Source of the DNA: Gnetum montanum
Lineage: Eukaryota; Streptophyta; Gnetopsida; Gnetales; Gnetaceae
NCBI GenBank assembly: GCA_015680685.1
Contig: MNCI01007798.1
Coordinates: 108,148 to 172,147 of the forward strand
DNA: 64,000 nt
Direction: 5' to 3'
Positions within the stretch are counted from its first letter, which is position 1, and each line of letters starts with the position of its first letter. The notes under the pieces are model-generated. The model was not told where the DNA came from, ran no database searches, and saw only the letters and a list, made by a program, of their open reading frames with translations. Made by a program: the position numbers and the translations under genes. Of this stretch, positions 23,541 to 33,895 are shown one piece after another.

Positions 23541-26214
23541 CATGAAAGTTATCAAGTTTCTTTGGTGTTATTTCAAAAGGGAAATTAAACTATTAGTTGT
23601 AATTTGTTATTTTCCTCAACTTTGTTTTAAAATAGTATATTTTAGGAATATGTAATGCTTATCTTTATTCATTGGTTTCATAAATAGTAGGTTCTCCATT
23701 CCTTTAGAATTTAGGATTTGGACTCATCTACTTATTTCAATTCTAAAATACTGAGCCTAATATTATTTAGTTTATTTAACATTGGAGCATATAGGATATA
23801 GACCTGGTAAATAAGTTATTGATGTCTCATGTAATACTATCCAAATAGAATACTTTCTTTCCTGTTGGGTTATTCTAGATGTACAAAAGTGCCTTGTTTT
23901 TTATACCCTTATAGAGCTACTTTATATCATAATGTAAAATTTCTATATTAATGTTCCATTTTTTGAGCTAAATGTTTAGTTCATAGCATCACCCTTTCTA
24001 CTGTGTTGTAGTGAGAGACTTCCTTCAAAAGTTTAGTTGATGTGCTACAAGATACTATGAATATATTCTGCAAATTGACAAAGTTTCTATCTTTAAAGTA
24101 TCATATTGGCTTGAGGAAGTAGAAAATCATATTTTACCTACCTTTTAACTTGAAATTTTTCATCAAAAAAATACTTTTAAATTTATGTTTTTTTCCAATA
24201 TTTATTAGCTAGTCCAGAACCTTACACTTCATGGCTATACAAAAGAAAAAAAAAGTAAGTTAATTAAATAATAGAATGAAACAACTATTTTCTAATTTCT
24301 TAGGAAAAACTAGATTCCTTTTGATATTTTCCTTTTAAATCAAATATGACTTTCAGTATGCTTACAATCCTCTCTTTTACGGAAGCCTTCCAAGATATTA
24401 CATTTCATATATTTGCTACATCACATACAGAATGGTCGATAATACTATTTTAACTGCATAGAGAATTGTGGTGCAACTTTCAATGATATTTTCTTCACTA
24501 AGGTTGTGGATTTGATTCCCATCATTTACATGTCAGTTTTTTTAAAAAATATATTTATCACATTGGATATAATTGTCAATGGTAATGTTAACCCACCCTT
24601 GCTTGACAAAGTGTTTCTTTACTTAATTAAGCCAAGAATAGGCATGGCCATGCCTTTCTCATGTTGAAGTTAGTATGTGGAATGAATATGTATTTTGCAT
24701 GATAAATTAGTTATAAGTTTTCTTTCAAAATTAGAAATATGTTTACCCTAAATTAGAATTTTTTTGTAACATTTTTATTGTATCTTCATATCTTTTTGCA
24801 ATTTTAAATATAAGTATGGATGTTGAAAGTGACATAAATGTTGTTAAGTCTAGAACTATCCTTTGTACCAATAATTAATTTTTATTTCTTAATTTTTCAA
24901 AAGATTAGGTATTGGAACCATGAAATAATTATAATATACGTACACCCTAATATATATGATCCAATTAGAACTTTATAACTCAACGCTACCTATCAAAATC
25001 AAACTCATAACATGGAAACTTCAAAATATTAATCATGAAGTTGTACACTTGAGTAAATATCCTCAAAATTGGAAAGTTTTTCTTTTCATGTTGTTTTATA
25101 TTTTATATCTAGTATCAAGCATATGATATGCTCCAAATTTTTTGTTTATTATTATTAATTTTTTGGTTTTGATAATCTTCCCATGTTTAGCACATGTAAA
25201 AAGCATAATAAGTAAATAATTACTTAATCTTTCTATCTCTTATGGTGATTCTATATTTCTTCTAATTTTGGAGGGTTTTCTTTCATATGTAGTGTTAAAA
25301 CTTCTATAAATCTTAAGGGTTTCATCAAAAAAACTAATTTATTCATAATTATAATTTATCAATAGGGGATTCAAGATTACTTCCATCTTCTACTAATGCT
25401 TATATATTTGCTTCTTTTATTAGTATGAAAATTCCTTTGTTTCTTATAATGAAAATTTACTAGCTAGTGAGTAAAACTTTGTGATACATTCTTCTAATGA
25501 TATTGATGCAAATAAGATGTCTGATTTTGTTCTTCTTAATAATATATATGGATCATTGGTTATTGATCTTACATTATGATATGTGTTCATTAAAATTTTA
25601 GGTTACCTATATTGTATTCAATGTTTGGGTTCATAGTTAAATGATGTGAGAAATGGGTATTACCAAAAAGTGTAATTTCAAAGCATGGTTTTTGGTAAGA
25701 GAAAATCATTCTCATGAAAATTATAATACTTAAGTTATTTATGTCAAGTACTATTCTTAAATAATTATGCTTGTTAAGCTAGGTAATTCTTCAATGATGT
25801 AGCATACCCTAAATAAATAACTATTTGTACATAAGTATGAAATGTTATTCATTTGTAAATAAACATCATATTTTAATACCTAATTTAAAGAATATGCTAA
25901 AGTTCCATATTTTATCGAGCTATTTAATCTTCCATTGATTTTTCAAAGAGTTGAGTAGCAAATTGTTGGTTTTTGTAGTTCCAATAATCCTATAGAATCC
26001 ATTTCGATATCATTTGGTTCTTGTACATATTTTTTTGATTCAATAAAAAGGAAATGGTATTGGCAACTAGGATCAATCCAATTTTATTTAACCCTTCAAA
26101 CACACCAAATTTATAATTTATGAAAGATCATTCAATTTTTAGAAAATAAGAAAACCAGTTGTCTTAAATTAATTTAGAAGAAGATTAGAATTACAATAGA
26201 ACCACTAGCTTACA
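23541..26214. other. AT-rich region with no gene
   Basis: This is about 2.7 kb of strongly AT-rich sequence with no ORF above the reporting size and no recognisable element domain. It sits between two parts of a family-1 LTR and replaces about 560 bp of it. It could be an unrecognised noncoding insertion, such as a decayed DNA transposon or Helitron, plus a deletion. I found no terminal repeats or target duplication by eye. Confidence 0.4.
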
Positions 26215-26476
26215 AACAACAATATTTTCTCAAATAAAGATACGTTCACTTTGGAGTTCCTGCTACGGGCACATGGAAATTATTCTATCTCTGGAGAGGG
26301 AAAACTGCTAGAGTTACGCTATGGTCTAGGCTTAGCATGAGAAACAAGGGAGAGCTACCTCTTATTTATAGATTTGACGATGCACCGCGATATTGCGTAC
26401 ACGATATCGTGGGGGAAGATGCGATATTGCGTATGCGATATCGCAGGGGAAGACGCAATATCATGGCCCATGCGAT
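26215..26476 (-). mobile_element. Family-1 LTR fragment (TATA and U3) with GATATCGC word array
   Basis: TATTTTCTCAAATAAAGATA and the following ~150 bp match 32440-32590 in the E1c LTR almost base for base, up to the minus-strand TATA box (AAATCTATAAATAAG, about 26359-26373). After it, three imperfect ~40-bp units built on GCGATATTGCG and GCGATATCGC fill 26380-26476. The normal LTR end ACTCATCA is absent. Confidence 0.7.
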
Positions 26477-27129
26477 CTAAGAATGTCATTTAGAGAGCCT
26501 ACTTTGGGGAGGACCCACTGACACTCCTATTTGGTGCACTAGTTAAATTCTTTTCCCTAACATTTTTGCAATCCATTTTATTTTGTTCATTTTCATCTTT
26601 ACATCCATTTCATCAACATTATAGTTGCCTCTTTTTGGGTATCTTTCTTGTTCCTTTTCTTTCTCCATTCTATCACTATCGGAGGTTCTCTCTTAGTCAT
26701 GGAGGTCCAAACCCAATTTTTTTTTTTATTTTCTCCTAACCCCTACACCTTTGGTAGTCGCCATGAATATATCTCCAAACTTGTATCAGCCATACCACAA
26801 CTCATCCAATGGACCTTTCACAGAAGAAAGTTATTAACTACATTGAAATTCATTTACCCTTGCTAATATCAAGACTGTGTTGTGTGTGCAGATGGAAATC
26901 ATGCAACAATGGATTGGATCTGGAGAGAACACTTGGAATGGAGTAGTGCTGATGCAGCTATGCAACGAGCAAGATCGATGGTGCGCTTATGGATAGACAA
27001 CGAAAGACACAATCTTGGCATTGGCAACAGTAAAATTTCTTTCTCTCTCATTTTCTCAGCTACCAAATAAGTCCTGATGTCAAATGTATAAGGTGTTCAC
27101 TCTTGTTGTCATGAACACCAATTTTGTCT
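26477..27129. other. Unassigned sequence with a short exon-like segment
   Basis: The segment at about 26891-27030 is less AT-rich. It is preceded by TGTTGTGTGTGCAG, which looks like a splice acceptor, and followed by AT-rich DNA. Two frames stay open for about 40 or more codons, but neither product (for example VCADGNHATMDWIWREHLEW) is one I recognise. The rest is pyrimidine-rich with no gene. Confidence 0.3.
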
Positions 27130-27310
27130 TGTCTTGTAATGATGATCCATTCACATGTCATCCCATTAGTTCCATTTAGTCAATAATCCCATACCTTCCC
27201 AATATTTTGTAAGGAACTTAAGGATGAGTTTTTATTTAGTCATGGGGGTATGATGGGATGCGATATCGCATGGGCCATTCCCTTAATGCCCATTCCCACA
27301 TTTAAAGAGT
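27130..27310 (+). mobile_element. Inverted family-1 fragment: 3' internal end, polypurine tract and U3 start
   Basis: Here the family-1 3' end is in the plus orientation. AATCCCATACCTTCCCAAT is the reverse complement of the block near 5650 and 7090. Then comes the tract CATGGGGGTA (27241-27250), then the LTR start TGATGGG and GCGATATCGCATGGGCC. All other family-1 pieces in the window point the other way. Confidence 0.6.
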
Positions 27311-27557
27311 CCGTAGGATCTAGGAATGTCATTTGGAAACAAGAGTTAAATTCTTAACTGCAAGAATTTATGAAAAAGAAAACAATGCATCAACCAAAAT
27401 ATACACTAATGATACAACCGACAATGAGGTGAACAATGGAGAGAAGGATGGAGAGAAGAGAATGGAATGGAGTCTCAAAAACAAGGTGGTGTACAACCCC
27501 TTGTGGATTTCATGATTAATGTGACTTAGTAGATCCCATTTCAAGTCTAGCCTCAAA

Positions 27558-27694
27558 NNNNNNNNNNNNNNNNNNNNNNNNNNNNNNNNNNNNNNNNNNN
27601 NNNNNNNNNNNNNNNNNNNNNNNNNNNNNNNNNNNNNNNNNNNNNNNNNNNNNNNNNNNNNNNNNNNNNNNNNNNNNNNNNNNNNNNNNNNNNN
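27558..27694. other. Assembly gap (137 N)
   Basis: A run of N within the E1c 3' noncoding region. The hairpin unit begins just after it. Confidence 1.
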
Positions 27695-28390
27695 TTCATC
27701 TAAGGGGTATGCTTTGAATTCTCACTGTGTTTTTTTTTTGTTTTATATGTTTATGTGTGAGAACCACACCATGCAAATACTTTGTTATTTTTATTAGCTC
27801 AGCTTCCCGAAGCAGTAAGAAAACTCAAGAAGAAAACATCCAAGCACCCAAGAGAACGGCCAACACAAAATCATCAAGTTCCATTGAATTCACACCTTTT
27901 TCAATCCTTGAGTCCTTCCTTAGTTTGAGAAATGCCCAGTCACCGATTCATTGATAGTTCTTATTTAGAAAGGGACTATACATTTCCAAGCCAAGAGAGA
28001 CCATAGAAATTTGTGGATGAATGGATTAAGTGGAGTAATTTCTTGTCATATCAAAAGAACCATACCTTAGTATCAACATCATGACTTAAAGGTAAAAACC
28101 AAACATTAGCAATCAATATAGTTCATACCATCATGAAGAACACTTACTGGATGACAAACTTACAAGGTCGATAACACACACACACACAAAATGAAAAAGT
28201 ATAATAATGTTGTAAAAAAAAAAAAAGAAAAGTTAAAGAAATTTGTAAAAAAAAAATGTAAAACAAAAATTTATAAGACAAAAATGTGTAAAACAAGAAT
28301 GTGTAAAAAAAATATGTAAAAAAAAATGTGTAAAACAAAAATGTGTAAAAAAAATATGTAAAACAAAAACTTAAAAAGAACTGAAGGCCC
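27695..28390 (-). mobile_element. E1c 3' noncoding region with hairpin and A-rich tract
   Basis: The hairpin unit is at 27700-27777 with arms TTCTCAC / GTGAGAA. An A-rich tract of repeated TGTAAAACAAAAATG-type words lies at 28200-28375. The tract gives a phenylalanine-rich minus-strand ORF that is an artefact of base composition. Confidence 0.6.
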
Positions 28391-28679
28391 CAAATGATTA
28401 GCATAGGTGGCCATCTCCCCCATGACTGAATGGAAAGGGAGAGATCTGAAATAATGAACACCTATTGGAATTTCTTAGAAGTGTCCAACTTCTCCCGATT
28501 GATGTTCTGAGGTTAAGGGGTGGAAGTTGGCGACACTCATACTCCAATGTATCTATGCCTTCGTTGTTGGCATAAGCTATTTCCCCAGTTTGTTCCATGC
28601 ATGTTGGTGGGTTGCTATTTTGATTAGCTATCAACCATAGGGTGTTCTCTTATTGAGCAGTTGCTACATACAGGTACCT

Positions 28680-29140
28680 CTGAATGTTATCCTTTGGTGC
28701 ACACCAATTGCATGTAGGAGATGCAGAGCATTCCTCCATGCCATCACCCTCTAAGTCATTGTATGTGATTCATGGAATTTTCTTCTTTTTGATATTTCCA
28801 TAAATTTTTACCTAAGATATTTCCAAGAAAATATAGTGGATTCCTAGGCATGCATCTATTTTGCTTAGCCATGTCCTTCCCATTATAATTGGGAAGTACC
28901 CTTCGTTGTTGTTAACTTCTATCACCAGGAAATCGGCTAGGTAAGACCAGCCACACACAGTGGTAACAATGTCCTCCACCAATTCCAAGGGAATGGTGAT
29001 GGACTTGTTAGCTAGCTCTAGTTGAATATTTCTCTTCTTGAGTTGGGACAAGTTCCAAGCTTGATACATTTATTGTGAGATTAAGTTGACTCTGGAACTT
29101 GAGTTAGGAAGAGCCTTATGAGGTTCGTTCCCAGCGACTT
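28680..29140 (-). pseudogene. E1c retroviral-type aspartic protease
   Basis: ALPNSSSRVNLIS (about 29088-29126) is followed by WNLSQLKKRNIQLELANKSI, VCGWSYLADFLVIEV and PIIMGRTWLSKIDA. This is the flap and C-terminal part of a Gypsy protease, the best preserved of the three family-1 copies. The active-site D-S/T-G is replaced by N-S-S, as in E1b. One in-frame TAA precedes the MYQAWNL segment. Confidence 0.75.
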
Positions 29141-29144
29141 GGAG

Positions 29145-31759
29145 GTAGATTAAGGGACTACTAGGGTCAAATAGTTTCCTGGGAAGGTGGCCTACCTTGA
29201 TCTAGTTGGTTATAGTATGTGTTAACATAACCATATGTGTTGAGCTCTTGTATTAGTTTGAAGAGAGCTCCGAAGCCTTGTGTGTTGGTGGAGTGGTTGC
29301 AGAATCAATGGCTTGTGGTTGTGAGAGATTGTATGGGCTTTGGGTTATGAAGAAAGGTCTTCTCTTCTTGTGGTTGTTAAAACCAATAGTGGGTTAAATT
29401 TTTACAGCTCTTGTAGAATTACGTTGTTGCAGTTGAGTGGGGAGTTCCCCTTGCATTGTTGGAGTAGGTGGTATGGGAACTATTGGTGTGAGAGAGGCAG
29501 ATGGATTCGAAGGATGGTACACATGTGGAGTGTCTCCCAAAGGAGAAGGAGTCCTTCTAAAGTACTTCCAAACTTGGTAGTGATGTTGGGGGGTTGCGTT
29601 CCCCATAGAGTTACTTGGAGAAACCGGCTGCTGCACATAGTAGCCATAAGGATCTGGTTGCTGGTAAGCATACTATTGCCTAGGCGGTGGCATCCCCCAT
29701 GACTGTGGGTATTGCCACTACTGATGTTGCCCAATAGGTTGTGGTAGGATTCCACTTGGATAGTATGTTAGTGGTTGGTGGAACTACCTTGGGTTACCTT
29801 GGGGATAAGGTAACCTTTGGGGTGTCTACCATTGGTTAAGTCTTGGGTTAAGTGCATACACCCCAGACTCTTCTAGATGTGAGATGATTGGAAAACATCC
29901 TTTATGATGGTCATATTGGAAGATCTCACATCCACCTTCATTGTCTGTATTTGAATCCATAACCTCATCAGAGATATTCATTTTTCCCTTACCCTTATCA
30001 GATGCATTGCTTGAATCTCTCTACTCTTTCTTGTCCTTGTCACTACTTCGTTCCTCCTTATACTTCCCTACAATCTTTAGGACAGTTTCAATTTTACTAT
30101 CTAAGGAGCTCCATATTTCATCTACCTTAGTCGATACTTCCATTGTTAGCTTTTGAAGTGGCAAGGTTTTTCTGTTCACAAACTCTCGAGTGGTGAATCA
30201 TCCTGTTCATCACAAAATATCACTTCCCTCTTTCGAAGGGAAGGATCACAGTTATATTCTTCTGTGCTTTCTCTATTCCGTAGCTCCCCTTCTCCTTTTG
30301 CTACTTGCTCCAACAATTAATGAATTTCATGGGATCTAAGTTCTAATAATCTCCCTTGGGCATAAGTCACAAGGGTTCTCCTAGTTTCATACCTTAGCCC
30401 ATCTATGAGATGGTGGAGTTGATCCTGTTGTGCATAACCATGGCCTGGGCAACGATGTAACAATGCGTAGTAGCAGCCCATGGTAGCATCCAAGGGTTCA
30501 TGATTAGCCTGTTTCCATTCTTGGATCTAATTACACAAGTTAGACACTCTGGAGTATGTTTGATATTTATCGTTGAAGAGTTCTAACATTGTACTCCACC
30601 TCCTAATGGTTTCTGGCTCTAAGAACTGGTACCAACACTCTGCTTCCTTTATGAGTATCCTAGGAAACAAATTTAATTTTTTCCACTCATTTTCTATGTT
30701 TTGCAAGGTGTAGGCATCATGGAATGCCTATAAATTATTTTTCAGATTAGGGTTATATCCCTCTTCGAAGCGTGGGATATTGTTCATGTCTAAGCACTTG
30801 ATCTGACTATCTTTTTGATGCCTTGTTGGTATTCTCACTGCCTCTATAATATCTAGCATACTTCAGGTGGCAAGTAGGGGTTCATCATGATCATCTCTTT
30901 CATGATTCCTATGATGTCTACGTTGTTCCCTACTTTTCCTTCTTTCATGCCTAGACTCTCTAGACTGCCCTCATCCTCTCTCTCAACTCTCTCGTCGAGG
31001 TCGCTTATTTTGGTTACCTCTATCCTCACCGTTATGCTCTTTATGACTATGCCCAGATGTGGAAGGAGAGGGTGAATGATGTGATGAATGGGAAGAAGAA
31101 GGAGAACCATCACCATGAAGATGTTTCATACCTTCTCTTCAGTGGCTATAGCCTTGAGCATGATGACGATTAGAATGTCCGTCCTTGTCATGTGTTTTTG
31201 TTCCCTCAGTGAACAGTTGGCATTCATGGGGATTAGAACCAAGGTTGTGAATCATGGAGTATAGGTTTTGATACCCCACCTCCTCACTATCATTAGGAGG
31301 GGGAACATCATTTGATGGAGAACCTATTATGAGCGGTTCACCATCTCCAATTTTACTTAGGACATGCGGGACCCCTTTGCCCTGCAACAATGTATGGTGG
31401 CTCTTCTACCTTAAGTTCCTTAGATGTTGTGCTTCTATGGGATGGTAATCCCTCAGGTTGAAATCACCTACAATGTATTCAGCATAGAGCTATGTCATGC
31501 CTATCTGTGCAAGAGCATGGAGGAGCATGTCAGGGGCTGCCCGATCTGGAGGTAACACTATGTTACCTTGCAAGTCTCTCTAGTGCATTTTTTCATCCTG
31601 ATGGAGGATAAAAGTAAAATTAGGTAGATACTCATTGGGATGAGTATATACCACCCAGTACTATTTAGGAACTGTCGGATTTTGGTTATGTGTTTTAGAC
31701 TACTGATTGTTTCTTGTATGATCCCTAGGTGGTGAAGTGCTCTTATGAGAAGAAGACAT
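29145..31759 (-). pseudogene. gag: E1c gag
   Basis: The start is probably the ATG at 31757-31759 (MSSSHKSTSPPRDHTRNNQ). The same frame continues through VVYTHPNEYLPNFTFILHQD and then GDGEPLIIGSPSNDVPPPND to 31139. All five stops in the first 124 codons are TAG. A serine/histidine/arginine-rich section lies near 31110-30950, then DDHDEPLLATSMLDIIEAVR. The capsid-like block includes RFEEGYNPNLKNNL, AECWYQFLEPETIRRWSTML and ELFNDKYQTYSRVSNLC (about 30770-30530). A proline- and glycine-rich tail lies near 29860-29480. It is the most readable gag in the window. Confidence 0.75.
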
Positions 31760-31880
31760 CTTAGTTTAATTTGGTATGCTAATTAACTCTTATATAATTT
31801 TTTTAATTACCCTAAGGGTTTTTTTAAGCTCCCAATGATGTGAGTGATCTCCTATGTTCTACTTAGCACACAAACACTTA

Positions 31881-31900
31881 GTCCTTGGCAACGGTGCCAA
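31881..31900 (-). promoter_or_regulatory. Primer-binding site of E1c, tRNA-Asp type
   Basis: The minus-strand sequence is TTGGCACCGTTGCCAAGGAC, immediately after the 5' LTR. Plant tRNA-Asp(GTC) ends ...CGGCAACGGCGCCA, so the complement is TGGCGCCGTTGCCG. The match holds except for G-to-A changes. Athila-type elements commonly use this primer. Confidence 0.8.
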
Positions 31901-32595
31901 TGACAAGTGGCGAGGTACCCCTAGACTCAACCATACGAACTCCACAGACTAAGTGCCTACACGCCTTATGGAACACTTAAGGTTAATCATTCATTGTCTT
32001 CCTAGACTTACTTGTATTTGTCATGGTTGTATGGTTAAGTAATTCTGAGGTATATGATTTTTATATCTTTTCTATTTTATCTCCTATGCTAGTTAGGTGA
32101 AGGGTGAAGAGACTAATTAACTAAATTTAACTAACTAACTAAGCCTTAATTAACCTAGAATCAATATCCATTCCCACTTACCATTCACACCCTGAACCGA
32201 TGCAACCTTGGTTACCAAATGCTAGTCGTTGCTGGGATCACCAAGCGTAACGCACGTGCTTGAAGTGGTCGTACTGAGGCACTTAACTAGGAGAGAAGGG
32301 TTGAGAGAGATTTAATCAACTAATAAAGCATTAAAGGATAAAAAATAAATAAAATCCTATTTACCCTATTCCATGCATTGCAAGGTTTATCCAAGAAGTT
32401 TGTCTTTATTGTCGTACACAAACTTTTGTTCAGGTATAATATTTTCTCAAATAAAGATCCGTTCACTTTGGAGTTCCTACTGCGGGCACATGGAAATTAT
32501 TCTATCTCTAGAGAGGGAAAACTACCAGAGTTTTGCTATGGTCTAGGCCTAGCATGAGAAACAAGGGAGAGACACCTCTTATTTATAGATGAAGG
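31901..32595 (-). mobile_element. E1c right (5') LTR, truncated at its TATA box
   Basis: It starts TGACAAGTGGCGAGGTACCC and aligns with the E1b LTRs through the ACCAAGCG-type words. It breaks off just past the minus-strand TATA box (CATCTATAAATAAG, about 32577-32590). The missing part is the U3 end. The adjoining sequence is family-2 LTR. Confidence 0.75.
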
Positions 32596-32872
32596 TCTAG
32601 TGCCTACAATTTTTTATTTCTTTTGAAATAAATTTTATAGTTCTATTTGTGTGCAAGATAGGTTTATTTGTTCCATTTTGGTGCATTTATTTTCTCAAAT
32701 CTACAATGCATTTTTATTTTTCTACCCACATTTTACATTTTCCACATCCTTGTGGGATCTACTAGACCATCCAGGGTACCTTGAATCCCATTTTTGGAGG
32801 CCCTAGAGATTCATGGTTAAAGTTGCATTGGAATTTTCAATTTTCCAGCAACCAATTGTTTTAGTTACTATA
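32596..32872 (+). mobile_element. E2c 5' LTR fragment (R/U5 side)
   Basis: This aligns with 48350-48624. Shared features are TTTATAGTT, GTGCATTTATTTTC, GATCTACTA followed by CC, and AATTGTTT before the end. The LTR ends TTACTATA at 32872, the decayed form of TGCTACA in E2a, followed by GTTTTCTAGTAGTAG. U3 and the TATA box are missing. Confidence 0.75.
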
Positions 32873-33895
32873 GTTTTCTAGTAGTAGAAGAAGGTCCTCT
32901 TCCCAAATTCTATGACCAAACCTATTGCTAATGTGCTCATGTTGCCTATAACTTGAAAATTTTGACATCTCTAAAACTTTCTTTGAAAATTTTGTTAATC
33001 CTTATTTCTATGGTCAAAACCCAATGCTAAAATCCATTACTCTACCACTAAAAACCCAATGGGTGTTTGAGTTTTGGCACAAATTTTATAGTAATCGATA
33101 GAAATTTTAAAGTCAGTGTGGATGTGTGTCATACACCCCTCAGTGTGGAAGATCTACCCTTCCTCCCCCTTAGCATGGATGTTTGGGTTTTGATAGAAAA
33201 TTCATAGGAGTTGCTGGAAATTTCAAAACCAGCATCGATGTTCCAACCAAAACCTGACCCCCTTACTATAAAAAAAACTTTCTAGCAAAACCAACATTAG
33301 TAGCCTATCAAACCAAAAAACATACTTTTGAAAAAATTAAATTTTCCACTTTATATTCTTGCATAAGAAAAATCATACTTTCAGAAAAGTAAACCCCCTC
33401 TCCACCAACGTTGGAAAGAAAGGTGTAAGACCTCCCGTCTTACCCACCCCCATCCCCACCTCTCTTTTACCTTTCTAAATCTAGTATAGGTGTAGCTAGG
33501 AAGCCTAGTGTGGGTGGGGTTGATATCATCACTTTCCATAGTTAGTAAAGGGGTAGATTCCTCTGACAACCCCCTTATCATTTATAGTAAGTGATTCATT
33601 TGGTCATTTATTTTCCAGCTAGGAAGCCTAGAATGGATGGGGTTGATACCATCCTTTAACATCTTTTGTAGGGGTTATACCCCCTTTGACAACCACGTTA
33701 ATATTTATAGTAAATGATCTATTTTTAGCTATTTCTTACATTTTTGAGCCTTTTGTAAATTCCACTTGCTGGAATTTCCATTTTTAGCCATAAATTTAAC
33801 ATTTCATCGAGAAAGCTTTAACATTCTGACATTGTCTTTCAACCATCAAATCTATTTTCCCTTAACCTAAGAAATACAGTATCTAGCCAAGATGT
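32873..33895 (+). mobile_element. E2c leader, with a 123-bp tandem duplication
   Basis: This is noncoding sequence between the LTR and gag. AGCTAGGAAGCCTAG begins two units at 33494 and 33617. Both continue with GGTTGATAxCATC, then GACAACC and TTTATAGTAA-GATC/TTC-like parts, a period of 123 bp. The same AAGCCTAG-type text recurs in the 3' LTR region near 47690-47760. Confidence 0.55.

Larger units (their letters stand above)
27317..32595 (-). mobile_element. E1c: family-1 element lacking pol
   Basis: On the minus strand, the right LTR (31901-32595, truncated), PBS, gag and protease are followed directly by 3' noncoding sequence. The sequence passes from a protease-proximal part (28620-28720, like E1b 15340-15440) to an integrase-distal part (28390-28450, like E1b 12310-12370). 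About 2.9 kb of RT, RNase H and integrase present in E1b is missing. The left end runs into a 137-base gap and then the inverted fragment. It is a non-autonomous derivative or a later deletion. Confidence 0.65.

Noticed and set aside
23541-26214. Helitron or DNA transposon
   Set aside because: The AT-rich block could be one, but I found no terminal inverted repeats, no hairpin-CTRR end and no transposase or helicase motif.
28144-28461. Phe-rich minus-strand ORF
   Set aside because: It is produced by an A-rich tract of repeated TGTAAAACAAAAATG words in the E1c 3' noncoding region, not by a membrane protein gene.
29340-29702. 120-codon plus-strand ORF
   Set aside because: It is the antisense of the proline/glycine-rich gag tail of E1c on the minus strand.
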